Part shown: positions 19,591-32,198 of the stretch, piece after piece | Numbering within the stretch: position 1 is the first letter of the stretch | Layout of the letters: each line of letters starts with the position of its first letter | Assembly: GCA_030323885.1 (NCBI GenBank) | Contig: CM059198.1 | Span: forward strand, 75,291,045 to 75,355,044 | From: Branchipolynoe longqiensis | Lineage: Eukaryota > Annelida > Polychaeta > Phyllodocida > Polynoidae | Direction: 5' to 3' | DNA: 64,000 nt | Notes under the pieces: generated by a model | Told to the model about the DNA's origin: nothing | The model's input: the letters and a program-made list of their open reading frames with translations, nothing else | Database searches by the model: none | Translations under genes and position numbers: made by a program

Positions 19591-22260
19591 GCGTTGGAAT
19601 TATGATGAAGAAGTCCATTGCCGCCACAATGATTGGATTCTGGCCAGTATCTGACAGAATTATTATGATGAAGCTGAGGGGAAAACCGTTCAATATAAAC
19701 ATTCTGCAAGTTTATGCACCAACCTCAGATCACGATGATGAAGAAGTCAACGAGTTCTATGACAGCATCAAAAAGGTAATGGAATACACCAAGTCTGGAG
19801 AAATAACAATTGTTATGGGCGATTGGAATGCGAAAGTTGGAGAACAACATGAATATCCAGTAACAGGAAGATTTGGCTTAGGTGAGAGAAATGATCGTGG
19901 TGAATACTTGATAAATTTCTGTTTGACATCAAAACTAGTAATTGCTAACACCTTATTTGAACATCCAAAGAGAAGACTATATACATGGAAGAGCCCTGGT
20001 GATGTATGTCGGAACCAGATCGATTACATTCTTGTCAACCAACGATATCGAAATTGTATCAAACAGGCAAGGACATATCCAGGTGCTGACATATGTTCGG
20101 ATCATAATCCAGTAGTAATCAGTATGGTAGTGAAATTGAAACAGCAGAACAAAATTAAAAACAACATTCAAATGGATATGAACATGTTAAAAGATGCAAA
20201 ATACAGAACTAAGTATAATGTCTCTGTTCATAACAAATTCAGTGTACTGATGAATGAAGAAACTCCTCAGAGAGAGTATAACAACATTGAAATGGAATGG
20301 GAAGCTCTCAGAGAAAGCATGGTCAAGTCAGCAGAGGAGGTGTTACCAAATAAAAAACGAGAGACAAAGCAATCATGGATGACGCAAACCATACTAGAAA
20401 AGATGGCAGAAAGGAAGAAAGTGAAAACCACTGATCCACCTAAATACAAACACCTGAAGAATGAAATAGAAGATGAATGCAAAAAAGCTAAAGATGAATG
20501 GTGGAATAAGAAGTGTGAAGTAGTGGAACAACTTGAGTCTCAACATCGTTCAAGAGAGATGCACAAGAAAGTGAAAGAGATAACAGGTCAAGGATACAGA
20601 CAGAGAAGCAGTAAATGTATCAAGAACAAAGACGGCAAAATGCTCTTTGAAGAAGATGAAATAAAGTCCAGATGGGAAGAATATGTAAACGAACTATACA
20701 ATGATGACAGAGGGAACCCACCCACAATTGAGAAAGAAGATGGGAATATTATATTAATATCAGAGGTTGAGAAGGCTATCAATGATCTAAAGGCAGGTAA
20801 GGCTCCTGGAAGTGACCAGATAACATCAGAAATGATAAAAGGACTAGATGAAGTGGGGATTCAAATCATTCATAAGCTAGTAACTGACATCTATGAGACT
20901 GGATTTATACCATTGAATATGAATGAATCCATATTTGTGCGACTCCCAAAGAAGCTAAAACCAACATTGTGTACTGAGTACAGAACACTAAGCCTGATGA
21001 GTCATATGTTGAAGATGATCCTGAAAATAATTTTACTGAGAAACAGACAGAAAATTGAAGAACAAATCAGTAACGTACAAAGTGGGTTTATATCTGGAAG
21101 AGGTACACGTGAAGGGATTTTCAATATGAGAATGATTTGCGAACGTTATTGTGAAGTGAACCAGGATGTTTATGCCTGCTTTATTGACTATGAGAAGGCC
21201 TTCGACCGAGTCAATCATGAACTGTTAATCAAATGTTTACAAGATATTGGTGTCAATGGCAAAGACATTAAACTAATTGTGAACTTATACTGGACACAAC
21301 GTGCATTTATAAAAATGGAGCAGGGCCTATCGGATGAAGTTATGATTAAACGAGGAGTTCGACAGGGGTGTGTATTGTCACCATGTCTATTTAACCTGTA
21401 CACGGAGATGATTTTCAGACACATTGAAGATTGCAAGGGAGTGACAATAGGTGGCATGAACATCAACAATCTTAGATATGCCGATGACAGTGTAATACTA
21501 GCAGACAGTGAGAAAAACCTACAAGATATAGTGAATAGAATCAATAAAGCTGGAATACTATTCAACATGAAGATGAATGCCAGGAAGACCAAAACAATGG
21601 TTATAAGTAAAAAGACAGATAAACCAAATGTCAATATAACCATAGATGGCACAAACATAGAACAAGTATCCGAATTCATATATCTCGGACAAAAGATTAC
21701 AAATGATGGGAGATGTGAGGAAGAAATTAAAAGAAGGATAACAATAGCCCGAACAACATTCTCCAAAATGTATAGAGTGTTAACATCAAGTAAGATATTA
21801 ATACAAACAAGGAAGCGTATTCTTCAGTGTTATGTGTGGTCTACTCTAATGTATGGGGCAGAGACATGGACAATCTCTAAGAAAATGTACAAACGTTTAG
21901 CAGCATTTGAGATGTGGACTTATCGAAGGATGATGAAAATATCATGGACAAAGAAGATCACCAACAAAGAAGTTCTCAGAAAAATTAAAAATAAGAAAAG
22001 CTTGTTTGCCACTATACAGACAAAGAAACTTATTTATTTTGGCCACATCATTCGTCAGAGTTCAATATACCGTACATTGTTGGAAGGGAAGGTGAATGGC
22101 AGCAGAGGGAGAGGGAGACCAAGAACATCATGGTTTACAAATATTTCACAGTGGACAGGCTTGAATTATTCACAGTCTATCAGAACAGCACAACATCGGG
22201 ACAAGTGGAGAACCATTGCATCCAACCCTCGACTAGAGGATGGAACTATTGATTGATTGA
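19591..22260 (+). mobile_element. 5'-truncated RTE-clade non-LTR retrotransposon
   Basis: The insertion is bounded by a 10-bp target duplication, ttggatatca, at 19581-19590 and 22261-22270. The 3' end is a (TTGA)n-type tail ('gattgattga') with almost no 3' UTR after the ORF, as is typical of RTE elements. The 5' end begins inside the endonuclease domain, so this copy is dead on arrival. Confidence 0.85.
19602..22256 (+). CDS. RTE-type endonuclease-reverse transcriptase ORF, N-terminally truncated
   Basis: About 884 codons are open from the first in-frame ATG at 19602. The open frame reaches back to 19530, but those residues translate the host SINE and the true target-site copy. Visible in order are the C-terminal half of the AP endonuclease (NILQVYAPTSDHDD, MGDWNAKVG, RNQIDYILVN, SDHNPVVIS), a linker, then the reverse transcriptase: DLKAGKAPGSDQIT, CFIDYEKAFDRVNH, GVRQGCVLSPCLFNLY and the YADD active site in LRYADDSVILA, then GAETWTISKK and a C-terminal GRGRPRTSWFTNISQWTG. 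The missing part holds the first endonuclease catalytic residues. No stop or frameshift interrupts it, so the insertion is young. The clade call rests on similarity to BovB/RTE-type proteins that I recall. Confidence 0.9.
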   Translation: MMKKSIAATMIGFWPVSDRIIMMKLRGKPFNINILQVYAPTSDHDDEEVNEFYDSIKKVMEYTKSGEITIVMGDWNAKVGEQHEYPVTGRFGLGERNDRGEYLINFCLTSKLVIANTLFEHPKRRLYTWKSPGDVCRNQIDYILVNQRYRNCIKQARTYPGADICSDHNPVVISMVVKLKQQNKIKNNIQMDMNMLKDAKYRTKYNVSVHNKFSVLMNEETPQREYNNIEMEWEALRESMVKSAEEVLPNKKRETKQSWMTQTILEKMAERKKVKTTDPPKYKHLKNEIEDECKKAKDEWWNKKCEVVEQLESQHRSREMHKKVKEITGQGYRQRSSKCIKNKDGKMLFEEDEIKSRWEEYVNELYNDDRGNPPTIEKEDGNIILISEVEKAINDLKAGKAPGSDQITSEMIKGLDEVGIQIIHKLVTDIYETGFIPLNMNESIFVRLPKKLKPTLCTEYRTLSLMSHMLKMILKIILLRNRQKIEEQISNVQSGFISGRGTREGIFNMRMICERYCEVNQDVYACFIDYEKAFDRVNHELLIKCLQDIGVNGKDIKLIVNLYWTQRAFIKMEQGLSDEVMIKRGVRQGCVLSPCLFNLYTEMIFRHIEDCKGVTIGGMNINNLRYADDSVILADSEKNLQDIVNRINKAGILFNMKMNARKTKTMVISKKTDKPNVNITIDGTNIEQVSEFIYLGQKITNDGRCEEEIKRRITIARTTFSKMYRVLTSSKILIQTRKRILQCYVWSTLMYGAETWTISKKMYKRLAAFEMWTYRRMMKISWTKKITNKEVLRKIKNKKSLFATIQTKKLIYFGHIIRQSSIYRTLLEGKVNGSRGRGRPRTSWFTNISQWTGLNYSQSIRTAQHRDKWRTIASNPRLEDGTID

Positions 22261-22734
22261 TTGGATATCAAACATGGTCATTCTGACATTATTTTGGAGG
22301 AAACCCACTGCCGCCAAATAGGCTACTCTTTCCAATAAGCAGCAAAGGGTCTTTTATGTGCACTTTCCCACAGACAGGACAGCACATGCTACAGCCTTTG
22401 ATTAGCCAGTTGTGGACCACTGGTTGGAACGGAAAATAGCCTAAACTGCAAACGGGTCCACTGAGCAGGGTCGACAGGATGACTTTTTAATTTAAATTTA
22501 TTATCTTTGTATTTGCGTGTAAATAATTGTACCAAAAATAGCTCTGGATACTGAAAAATATTTGTTCAGAGGAATAAATATATTCACCAAAGAACCAACA
22601 ACAAAAACTAAAGAACAGTACATTATAATAATCAACCTAATATATTTATCAAAAACTTATGGTAGATAATCGAAAACATCGAATTATGCAACTGTAAGCG
22701 TAGAACTGTAAGCTTTGTGATGGTCTATAATCGT

Positions 22735-23033
22735 AAGACATGTGACACACATGTGGGCATGTGTCATAGTCTGAGTGGGGGGATGGTTGGAGTGGTTTCA
22801 GTCTGAGTAGTCAAGGTCGAGCTTCAAAGCCCATGTTAACTTCACTCCATCTCCCACAAGAACTAGGAGGAGCCCTATAAGTGTGTGCAAACATGTCTGT
22901 AATTTGAATTCCACATGTACAGAACTATTTTATATTCAATACCGTGGGTCTGTATTCACCTGTCATACATTTTGAATAAAGTCTTTCTTTTCCACTCTAG
23001 CATGCCTCCGCCTTGGTGATTTAGGTGCCACTA
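22735..23033 (+). mobile_element. Possible solo LTR or LTR-like segment at the end of the duplication unit
   Basis: It starts 'tgtgacacacatgtgggca', has a TATA-like 'gccctataagtg', then 'gaataaagtctttctttt' (a polyadenylation-like signal) and ends 'ctctagca' near 23003, followed by 'tggtgatttaggtgcc', which could be a primer-binding site. No coding region accompanies it. Duplicate at about 40959-41257. Confidence 0.35.
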
Positions 23034-24623
23034 CGGGCATCTACGTGGTGACGGGCACGGTGATGCTGGAGGTGGCCGGCCCATCGACCACCGTCAGCTA
23101 CCTGGTGGCTGGAGTGGTGGCCCTGCTCTTCGCGCTGTGCTATGCGCAGTTCAGCGTCAATATCCCCAAGACGGGCACGTGCTACGTGTATGTGTACCTG
23201 GTCGGTGGTGAACTTCTCGCCTTCCTGGCCGGCTGGAACTTGCTGCTCGATTATACGCTTTCCGTGGCGTCCGTCGGACGCTCCGTGTCCGCGTACCTTG
23301 ACGGACTCATGGGCGGCGCCATTGTGAACGCCACCTCGCACGCGCTGAGTGGAGAAGATGTGGGTGGTGACGTCCTTGAGCTGGACTTCGTCGGGCCAGC
23401 GTTCATTTTGCTCGCGTTCATCGTGATCGGACTAGGCGCGCGTCTGACGGCGTACGTCAACAACTCGATGGTGTTCGTCAACATCGCCGTCATCCTCACC
23501 ATCATCGTCACCGCCATGCTCTTCGGCAACGTCGACAACCTGACCCGTGGCCCCGGCGGCTTCCTACCCTTCGGCGTCTCCGGCACTGTGACCGGCATGG
23601 GGATGCTCTTCTTCGCCTACTTGGGGTTCGATGCTGTCGCGACCGCTTCGGAAGAGACAAAGAACCCGAGCCGATCGCTGCCCATCGCCTTCTGCGTGGC
23701 ACTGACTGCAACCATCCTGCTCTACTCCAGCGCTAGTTTCTCGCTGTCGCTGCTGGTTCCGTACAACGAAGTGGTGGCCGAAGCGCCCTTCCCGTACGCC
23801 TTCACCCAGTACGGCATCTCGTGGACCAAGTACTGCGTCGCCGTGGGTGCTACCTTAGGTCTAAGCTGCTCACTTCTTGGCCAGGCCTACACCATGCCAC
23901 GCGGGGTCTATGCACTGGCCAATGACGGCTTCCTCTTCAGCATCCTCATGCACGTGAACTCACGCACCAAAACCCCGCTCGTCGCCATCTTCCTGTCCGC
24001 TTGTCTCAGTAGCGTCATGGCCATGTTATTTCCCATCCACGAACTCATCGAGATGGTTTCCATCGGGATCCTCTTCGCCATGTCACTCATGATCATCTGC
24101 CTGCTCAAGATCCACTACATGCCGGAGGAAGAGTGCCCCTTCGAAATGCTGCCGAAGCTATTCGTCCCCATCAGTCTTGAAACGTTCTCGGGAGGAAAGC
24201 CGAAAGCGCTCCGATTCTGAACCACAAGGGGGCGCGTCGGGACTCGGAGGTGATCGGGCAGCTCCGCTTCCGAGTCCCGTTGCTAAGCAACTGGAACCCC
24301 GGGACTGTGACGTCGGTCGCCATCGTGGTGCTCAGTGTGTCACTGATGGGGATGAGCCTCACTCTGGGGGTGGCCGCCTCGGGGCTGTCGCGCGGTGCAT
24401 GGTGGGCCGTCTGCCTCCTGGTGACGACCGGAAGTGTGTCGTTGAGCGCCTTCGTCGTCCTGCTGCTACACAGGCACAACACAAAGTTCGCCAAATTCAA
24501 GGTAAGAAGAGACGTTTTCTGTTTTTCTTACTGTCGGTTAAAAAAAAGATTAATTGTGGGAATAACAACAACCCCCCTACCCTGTCCCTCCCCTGCCCAC
24601 CAATTGTATTCATCTGAATACCA

Positions 24624-24927
24624 GACCAGACGCGATGGCCGAATGAGTCTTGTTAAATCGTGGCATTTCTAACCCAGGGGTCCGAACCCTAGCCGAGTCA
24701 AACCAATGATTTATAAAATTGAAACTTGTCACTTCCTAGCCAAGCACTCGGCATTAATATGATAGGAGAAGGACTGGTTAGCTCAGTGTCAGGATAATGG
24801 GACTGAGTGGGATATCAGGTCATGGTGCTGGGAGCCTGGTCTCCCAGTGGGGAAGCACTATAAAGTCGCCATGAGTATGCACTGGCATAAGTCGGTACCC
24901 GTCGTGGCATTATCTTAGATGTGACCA
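24624..24927 (+). mobile_element. SINE-1 copy (duplicate of 6395-6698)
   Basis: Second-unit counterpart, unchanged in structure. The duplicate minus-strand SINE-1 copies follow at 25811-26128 and 26598-26928 and the plus-strand copy at 27040-27397. Confidence 0.78.
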
Positions 24928-27900
24928 TATATATGTGCTCTATAATCTATTATGGGAATATAAACAAGGACACTATCACTTATCAGTTCTCTTTATATTA
25001 GTTATTACCTACTGTACTACTGTTATAGGACTTAGTTATTACCTACTGTACTACTCCATAGGGGTTTAGTTCCTGCCTCCGCCACTAGGGTACCACCTGT
25101 GAGTGGCTCCTGGCCACCCGGATACCAGCTGCATCTGGTCACTACTGCTGCCAGACCCGCTCAGATGGTCAGATTTATACTCTTCTCAACCACTCCAGTC
25201 CCTTGTTATTCTGTTTACCAGGGGCCAACTGTTTATATAATATATATATCTATATATATGTATATAAGAAAAATTTGAAGTGAGGCAGGGAGACCGTTAG
25301 TGCCGGTTCCCAGGCAGCGGGGAGGAGAGAGTGCCCGGTTAAGGCAGGGGGGGCCTGTTCAGAATAAGGGGTGTTGGGAAGCGAGCAGGTGCCCAGAAGG
25401 AGCACCAAAACATTTAGGGGCTATTCTTTATTTATATCCACATAATCACTTATATAGCACATATGGATAGTGATAAACCCTTTATGGCGTGTAATAAGGT
25501 ATGTAGTGATCTACCTGCCCCTTCCCCCCTCTACTCGGGGTGGGGGTGGGGGTTGGGGTCCGTCATGCACGTCTCTAATCTGATAATCCCCCCTGCGCGG
25601 AGCTTGACACTCGCTCAGAAGTTTATATATATATATACATATATACATATTTATACACATATATATATACATATATATATATATACATATATATACATAT
25701 AAATGGGACCAATGCATTTTCCAGTATGTAATGGTCAAAAACAATTATGGAAAGAGTAGAGGAGGTATTTTCTTTATAGAATTGGTATTCTTACACCTTG
25801 GATTGTTGTTTGTTTGTTTTACATCCTAGCAACATCTAAGGCCATATCAGGACGGGTACCGACTTGTGACAGTATGCACCTATGGCGATTTTATAGTGCT
25901 GCCCGACTGGGAAATCAGGCTGCTGGCACCATGACCTGATATCCCACTCAGTCACATTATCCTGACACTGAGCTAACCAGTCCTTGCCCTATCCTATTAA
26001 TGACAAGCACCTGGCTAGATAGCGACAAGTATCTCCTTTATGGTCATTGGTTTGACTCGACCGGGAACCGAACTCCCGACCTACCGCACACGAAGCCCAT
26101 GCTCTACTGATTAGGCCACTGCGCCCAGTAGATTTAGGTGTAAATGCTAAGGATTTCTACTGTAGTCATCGGTTGCTACCTGTGGCCATTTCCTACAGAA
26201 GCTACGGCCACGTCACCTGATCACAACTCGTACTGATCATCAACTTCCCATTTTATTCATGTTTTAACAAATATATTATTTATGGCATATAATGTATAAA
26301 TCAATGCATTAAAAATGCATACTTGTTGCTACCTAGCCAGGCGCTTGACATTACTAGGATATGGGAAGTCGCAGTACAATGAGGAAGACCAATTGCCTGC
26401 TGTTGAAATTTCCCCTGCTTAATTAACTTATGTATTTTTTTTTAATGAAAGCAGGGTTTAATAATAATTAAATGTAATGATTATTGTATTCAAAAGCTGG
26501 TCCTCGCATCTGAAGTTGGACCGCAGGCCGAGTTTCAGCTGAGTGCGGACGCTTCGCGGAAATGGTCTATTTTTGGTGCCAATATTAAAATATGTGTTGG
26601 TTGGTCTTTGGAGTTTTACATCCTGGCAACATCTAAGGTCATATCAGGACGGGTACCGACTTGTGACAGGGCACACTCATGGTGACTTTATCGTGCTGCC
26701 CCACTGGGAAATCAGGCCGCCGGCTCCATGACCCGATATCCCACTCAGTCACATTATCCTGACACTGAGCCGACCAGTCCTTGCCCTATCCGATTAATGC
26801 CGAGTGCCAGGCTAGGAAGCGACAAGTATCAGTTGTATAAGTCATTGGGTTTGACTCGACCGGGAACTGAACTCCCGACCTCCCGCACGGGAAGCCTGTG
26901 CTCTACCGATTCGGCCACCGCAGTCCGAACGCACGGGAACGGCGTTCATTTAAATTGTTTAGGAAAGGGGAACAGCGTTCGCTGAATATTTCAAATAAAT
27001 CCAAACCTGCGTTCCCTCACTTTGTTTTAGTATTACACACAAGACGGGATAGCCGAATGGGTTCAGTGTCGTCTCCTGTTTTGGGAGATAGGGGGGAGGG
27101 GGGGATCCGAGTCCATAGGTTCGTGGATTTTAATCCTGGTTGAGTTAAACATTACTTAAAAAATTATACTTGTCGCTTCCTAGCCAGGCGCTTGCCATTA
27201 TTAGGATAGGTCAAGGACTGGTTGACTCAGTGTCCGGATAATGTGACTGAGTGGGATATCAGGTCATGATGCTGGCAGCCTGGTCTCCCAGTGGAGCAGC
27301 ACTATAAAGTCACAATGGATATGCACCATCATAAGTAGGTACACGTCTTAGACGTGACCTTAGATGTTGCTAGGACGAAAAACAACAACAACAAACACCA
27401 CTGGATAGGGGGGGAGGTGTTTGTGTGTTTGTGTGTGGGGGGGGGGTGGATGGGGGGTTGACATTCCAAGACAGATAGATGTGTGCCAGCCGGCGAGAAC
27501 GGACACAGGTGTATGGATGAGTGAATGAGGGGCATGTTAATTGTCATACTCTAACAACATCTGAGGTTATACCAGGGCAAGCACCGACTTGTGACACTAG
27601 GAAGGGTGCCACACGCATATGCTGTGTACAGCTACGCGCTAAGGTACCTGGTTGCATGTGTGACATTAACAGAACCTGTTCATGCAGATTTACATAAGTA
27701 CATGAATAAATTATTGTTGGGTTTTATATCCTAGCACCTGATCGGACGCGGTGGGCGAATCGGTAAAGCTCGGTACACACCTCCCATATAAAACCTAAAA
27801 ACACCCGTTTCGCGACTAAAGTTCAGTTTTTCGTCGGTTTCAGTCTTTAGGTGTGTGACCCCCTAACACACCTGATGCTTCCAATTCACGACTTAAAACT

Positions 27901-28155
27901 CAGTTTTAGGGCTTAAGTCTGGAATCTTAAGCCTGGTACACACCTCCCGTATACGATTCACACGCTAAAACCCATTGGATGAAGCGACCCGACCCAACCC
28001 GACCAGATTCCTGACTAAAACTGAAAACTGGGGACAATACACATATCCCGACTGCTAAAGACTGGGGTGCTCACATACACCGTCCGTTTCGCGACTGGTC
28101 TCCGGATACCTGGTGTGATTTGCCTGAACTAGACCAACATGCGCGCCTCCTATGG

Positions 28156-28789
28156 CACCCCTCTTCCACTCCCCTCTCTTCCATTCCCTCCTCTTCCATT
28201 CCCCCCTCTTCCATTCCCCCCTCTTCCATTCCCCCTCTTCCATTCCCCCTCTTCTATTCCTCTCTTCCCCTCTCTTCCATTCCCTCCTCTTCCATTCCCC
28301 CTCTTCCATTCCCCTCTTCCATTCCCCTTCTTCCATTTCCCCCCTCTTCCATTCCCCCTCTTCCATTCCCTCCTCTTCCATTACCCCCTCTACCATTCCC
28401 CCTTCTTCCATTGACCCCTCTTCCATTCCCCCTCTGCCATTCCCCCTCTTCCATTCCCCCTTTTTGATTCCCTCTCTTCCATTCCCCCATTTGCATCCCC
28501 GCTCTTCCATTCCCATGCATTCCCGTGCAAGAGGGGAGAATGGAAGAGGGGGAATGGAAGTGGGTGGAATGGAAGAGGGGAGAATGCAAGAAGAGGGAAT
28601 GGAAGGGGGAAGGGAATAGGCGGAATGCAAGAGGGGGAATGCAAGAGGGGGGAATGGATGAGGGGGGAATGGATGGGGGGACTACAAGAGGGGGAATGCA
28701 AGAGGGGGAATGGATGAGGGGGGAATGGATGGGGGGAGTACAAGAGGGGGAATGCAAGAGGGGGAATGGATGAGGGGAATCGAAGAGAA
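28156..28789. repeat. Inverted-arm minisatellite (duplicate of 9925-10558)
   Basis: The same two-arm array of 'ccctcttccattcc' and its complement; I see no unit-number change between the copies. Confidence 0.88.
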
Positions 28790-29165
28790 TTGCCCGAGAG
28801 GTCAGTGCAGACTACTACACTCGTCCTCCTGGAACTGTAAGTCTTTTAATGCTTACAATTACATGCATACAGGCCGTGCACTTACATATTTGCACATACA
28901 CAGGGTAGGTTCAACAACTATACAGCACGTAGCTTTATGGCCGTCCCAAGATCACCCCCTCAACCTCCCACCACCCCCTGGATCCCCCCCCCATCCACCC
29001 CCACCCCACCCACACACACTCTCTAAGGTGGCAGTCCAGGAATAGGTGCCGTGGAGCTATTCCTGTTATAAGTCCACATAAGCCGGTGATGTCAGATCTC
29101 AGCACCAGCACACGGATTATTGATAGGGTTGGCTTTGTGGGAGAGGCCAAGCTGTAGTATGCTAA

Positions 29166-29429
29166 TGCCAAGTACACACCTACCATTTACGATTCGCGCA
29201 CTAAAACTCGTGACTCGACCCGACCCGCTTAAAACTGAAAATGGGCCGATTCATTTTTCAAATCGCGAATCGCAATCGTAAGGAAGCAGTTTTAGCCCTA
29301 AAAGTGAGTTTTAAGTCGTGAATCGCAATCGGTAGGTGTGCTAGGGGAGTGCACACCTCACGACTTTTGGGGAGTTTTTGATCGTATACGGTAGGTGGGT
29401 GCGGAAAAACGGTAGGTGTGTACCTAGCA
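29166..29429. mobile_element. MITE-A (duplicate of 10934-11197)
   Basis: Second-unit counterpart with the same inverted ends. Confidence 0.75.
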
Positions 29430-32198
29430 TTATAGACCGGGCGTGGTTTCCGAATCGGTACAGTGCAGGCCTCGTGTGCGGGAGATCGGGAGTTCGGTTC
29501 CCGGTCGAGTCAAGCCAATGACTTATACAATAGATACTTCCTAGCTTGGCGCTCTGAGATAAATATATTAAAATGATTGTTATAAATTACCTTACTTTAG
29601 TTTGAAGTAATTTATATTTTAAATGGCTAACTTGAGAGATATTTTAAGTGCAAACATGTGGAATTAATGTTGGCAAGCGCAGCAAAACTCTGACACCATA
29701 GGCTTCTGCAGTAACAGGTTCTGTTAAATCGCCTCAGTATTCCCTTCTATGTGGCGACAAATGTATAATAAGTGCACAAGTATCTAAGTTAGATAGGTCA
29801 AATCAAATCTAGATGATTGTTTTGGATTTAAAATGTTGATCTTTCCATCGGACTATGCAGCTTTAAAGAATTATATTTGAAATGAATTATTTAACTATTT
29901 CATTAAAGTAGGACATTTCAAATGAATTATTTACTTACTTTATTACATCAGAACATTGAGTTATTGACCCATTCTATTAGATCTGGACATTTGAAGTCAG
30001 ATATTTACCTACTCTGTCTAAAAAAAAACTAAAAACATTCTAATTGAGTTATTTCCCAATTCCATGAAAGGATCACTTTTAAAGTGAGTTATTTTCAATT
30101 AAACGCTCACACTGTCTTTTCAGGTTCCCCTGTTTCCATGGATACCGGTAATTGCCTTATTCTCTGGAATGTACATGATGTCGTCCCTAGCCGCTGTTAC
30201 CTGGTTACGGCTTGCTGTGTGGATAACTATAGGTAGGTATGATTACAATCTGCGCATAGAACCAAACAGTGGTTTAAGTTTTATTGTCATTCTGATCACT
30301 ACTCCTCTGTTAATCGGTGCTGCCAATGTGCGTCATCATACTCCACTGATTCTTCTCCATGTATTTTTACTTGATGATTTATACAGCCTATCATGGATAA
30401 GTCTGAATGGACTTGTTTTCACCATTAGACAGTTTGTCGATAGAAATCCCAAGCCTACACTTTTACCGACCCTAGGGATATTTAACCTCCCACACAACCT
30501 AGACATAGTATGAGAGCAACTGGCCTCTGATGATGCTGTAAGTTATACACAGCGGTGGAAATCCAAATTGGCAGAGGTGGGGGCACAAGGAATCGAACCA
30601 CTGACCTTCAGATTCGGAGTTAGACCTAAAAACAGTCAGACACTCTAACCACTCCGCAACAGGAACACCCTGTATGGGTTGTTAATAGCATGTTTTTGTG
30701 CCTAGTGTCTACATTTCATATTAATTTTGTTGGTTTTTACTAAGTTTGGTCACTTCAACCAGATTGGCATCCATTTTGAGTCACGTAACCATGACTGTTG
30801 TTAACTCCACCATTAGATAGCACCACCGATATGGTTTACTGCATAATGGTAGAGATGGATTCTCCCAGATGGCAGCACTATTTTGAAACGGGACCTTGCA
30901 TGTATCCGGAATATAGCAGAGAACGTAGATATATCCATGGTCTCTGAATATAGACATAGACCGTGAATATATATATATAATGACAGTTCAACAGAATATT
31001 GGTCCTGGGATCGATGCAGAGCCTAGCTTTAGGGCTCAGTCACACCTTACCGGATAGAAAACGGATAGAAAACGGACACTGTCCGGTGAAATACGTCAAT
31101 GTCCGTTTTATATATGGTACGCATCCGGTGTGTCCATTATCTGTCCGGTGGTGTATGGTGGTAAGTTTTGAACATGCACAAAACTTGTACTGGACACCAC
31201 CGGACTGATGTGTATGGTTGGTGTCCTTTTTAACTTAAGTCAGTTTAGTCCATTTTGTCTGGTTCATGTCCGTTACCCATCCATTACGTCTCCAGTTTGC
31301 TTCATGCAGAGTCCGCTGACAGTGTTGTGGGAATTCGGTCAGTATATGTTTCTGGCGCATCCGTGACAGTCCGGTATGTGTCCGATTGATGTTCAGTCCG
31401 TCGGTTTGACATTCGGTTGTCCTCCGGTTATCATCCAGTTATCGTCCGGTGGCTATCCATTCATGTCCGTTTCATGTCCATTCGTCCAGTGCCAATTGAC
31501 CCGATAGCACAACATTTCGACACATTTTGATACATTATGATACATTTTGATATTGAACACCACCGGACTAGACAATTCTTTGTCCGGTTTATGTCCGTTG
31601 CTCAATCCTGTAAGGTGTGACAGGCACTTAAGCCTGAGAGGTGTGGGCACTTGGTCACAAGCTCACCCTGAGGCCTGTGTTGGAGGCTCGGAAATACATA
31701 GATGAAGTATCCGAATCCGGTATGAATCAACTGTAAATAAAAGGTGGAGCTCCTGGTTCCTGCACCCACTGTTTATCTATATTGCAGTAGAGTTGATGAA
31801 ATGAGAGAGAATGCAAAAACAACAACAAAAAACAAAGATGGCGGCAAATGAATGCTCTCAAATCGACTTTTAAAGTCTATTATAGTATTAATGTACATGA
31901 TTTCCTAATATAAATTATTCACCTCAAAATTAGCAGGCGACAATAGATAACTATTTGAACAATGTATTAGCATATTAGATTGCAAAATCACATGGTTACT
32001 TCCATAAGCCTGCCTTCTGACACTTTTTCTAATGGGTTCTATAGCAGCCCTATCACAGAGACAGTGCTGTGGGAGTGACTATGAAATACCTGTCCTTTCA
32101 GCGAGGGTTATTCACGTGACCATAAATAGATGAACCATGGCCTGCTATAAATAAATGACCGACCACCCTATGTTAAGACTTTCCTGCCGTGACCTAGG

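Larger units (their letters stand above)
19251..22696 (+). mobile_element. MITE-B copy split by a SINE-2 that is itself split by an RTE LINE
   Basis: The MITE-B left part (TTAA then 'agctgcacaattcgg', to about 19510) resumes at about 22595 ('aatcaacctaatatatttat') and ends 'catcgaattatgcaact'. Between them lies a minus-strand SINE-2: tail piece 19530-19590 ('tatttaacgacgcctttaga') and body 22261-22480 ('cactttcccacagacaggac', 'ccactggttggaacgg'). The LINE sits within the SINE between two copies of 'ttggatatca'. The whole nest recurs at about 37475-40920. Confidence 0.8.
4807..23033 (+). repeat. Tandem duplication, first unit (18,227 bp)
   Basis: Sequence from 'cgggcatctacgtggtg' at 4807 to 'gatttaggtgccacta' at 23033 is repeated next door. 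The unit spans the transporter from codon 53, its 3' region, all intron repeats, and the nested LINE. By eye I find only about 20 differences from the second unit, mostly homopolymer or short-repeat length changes and a few substitutions. Confidence 0.95.
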
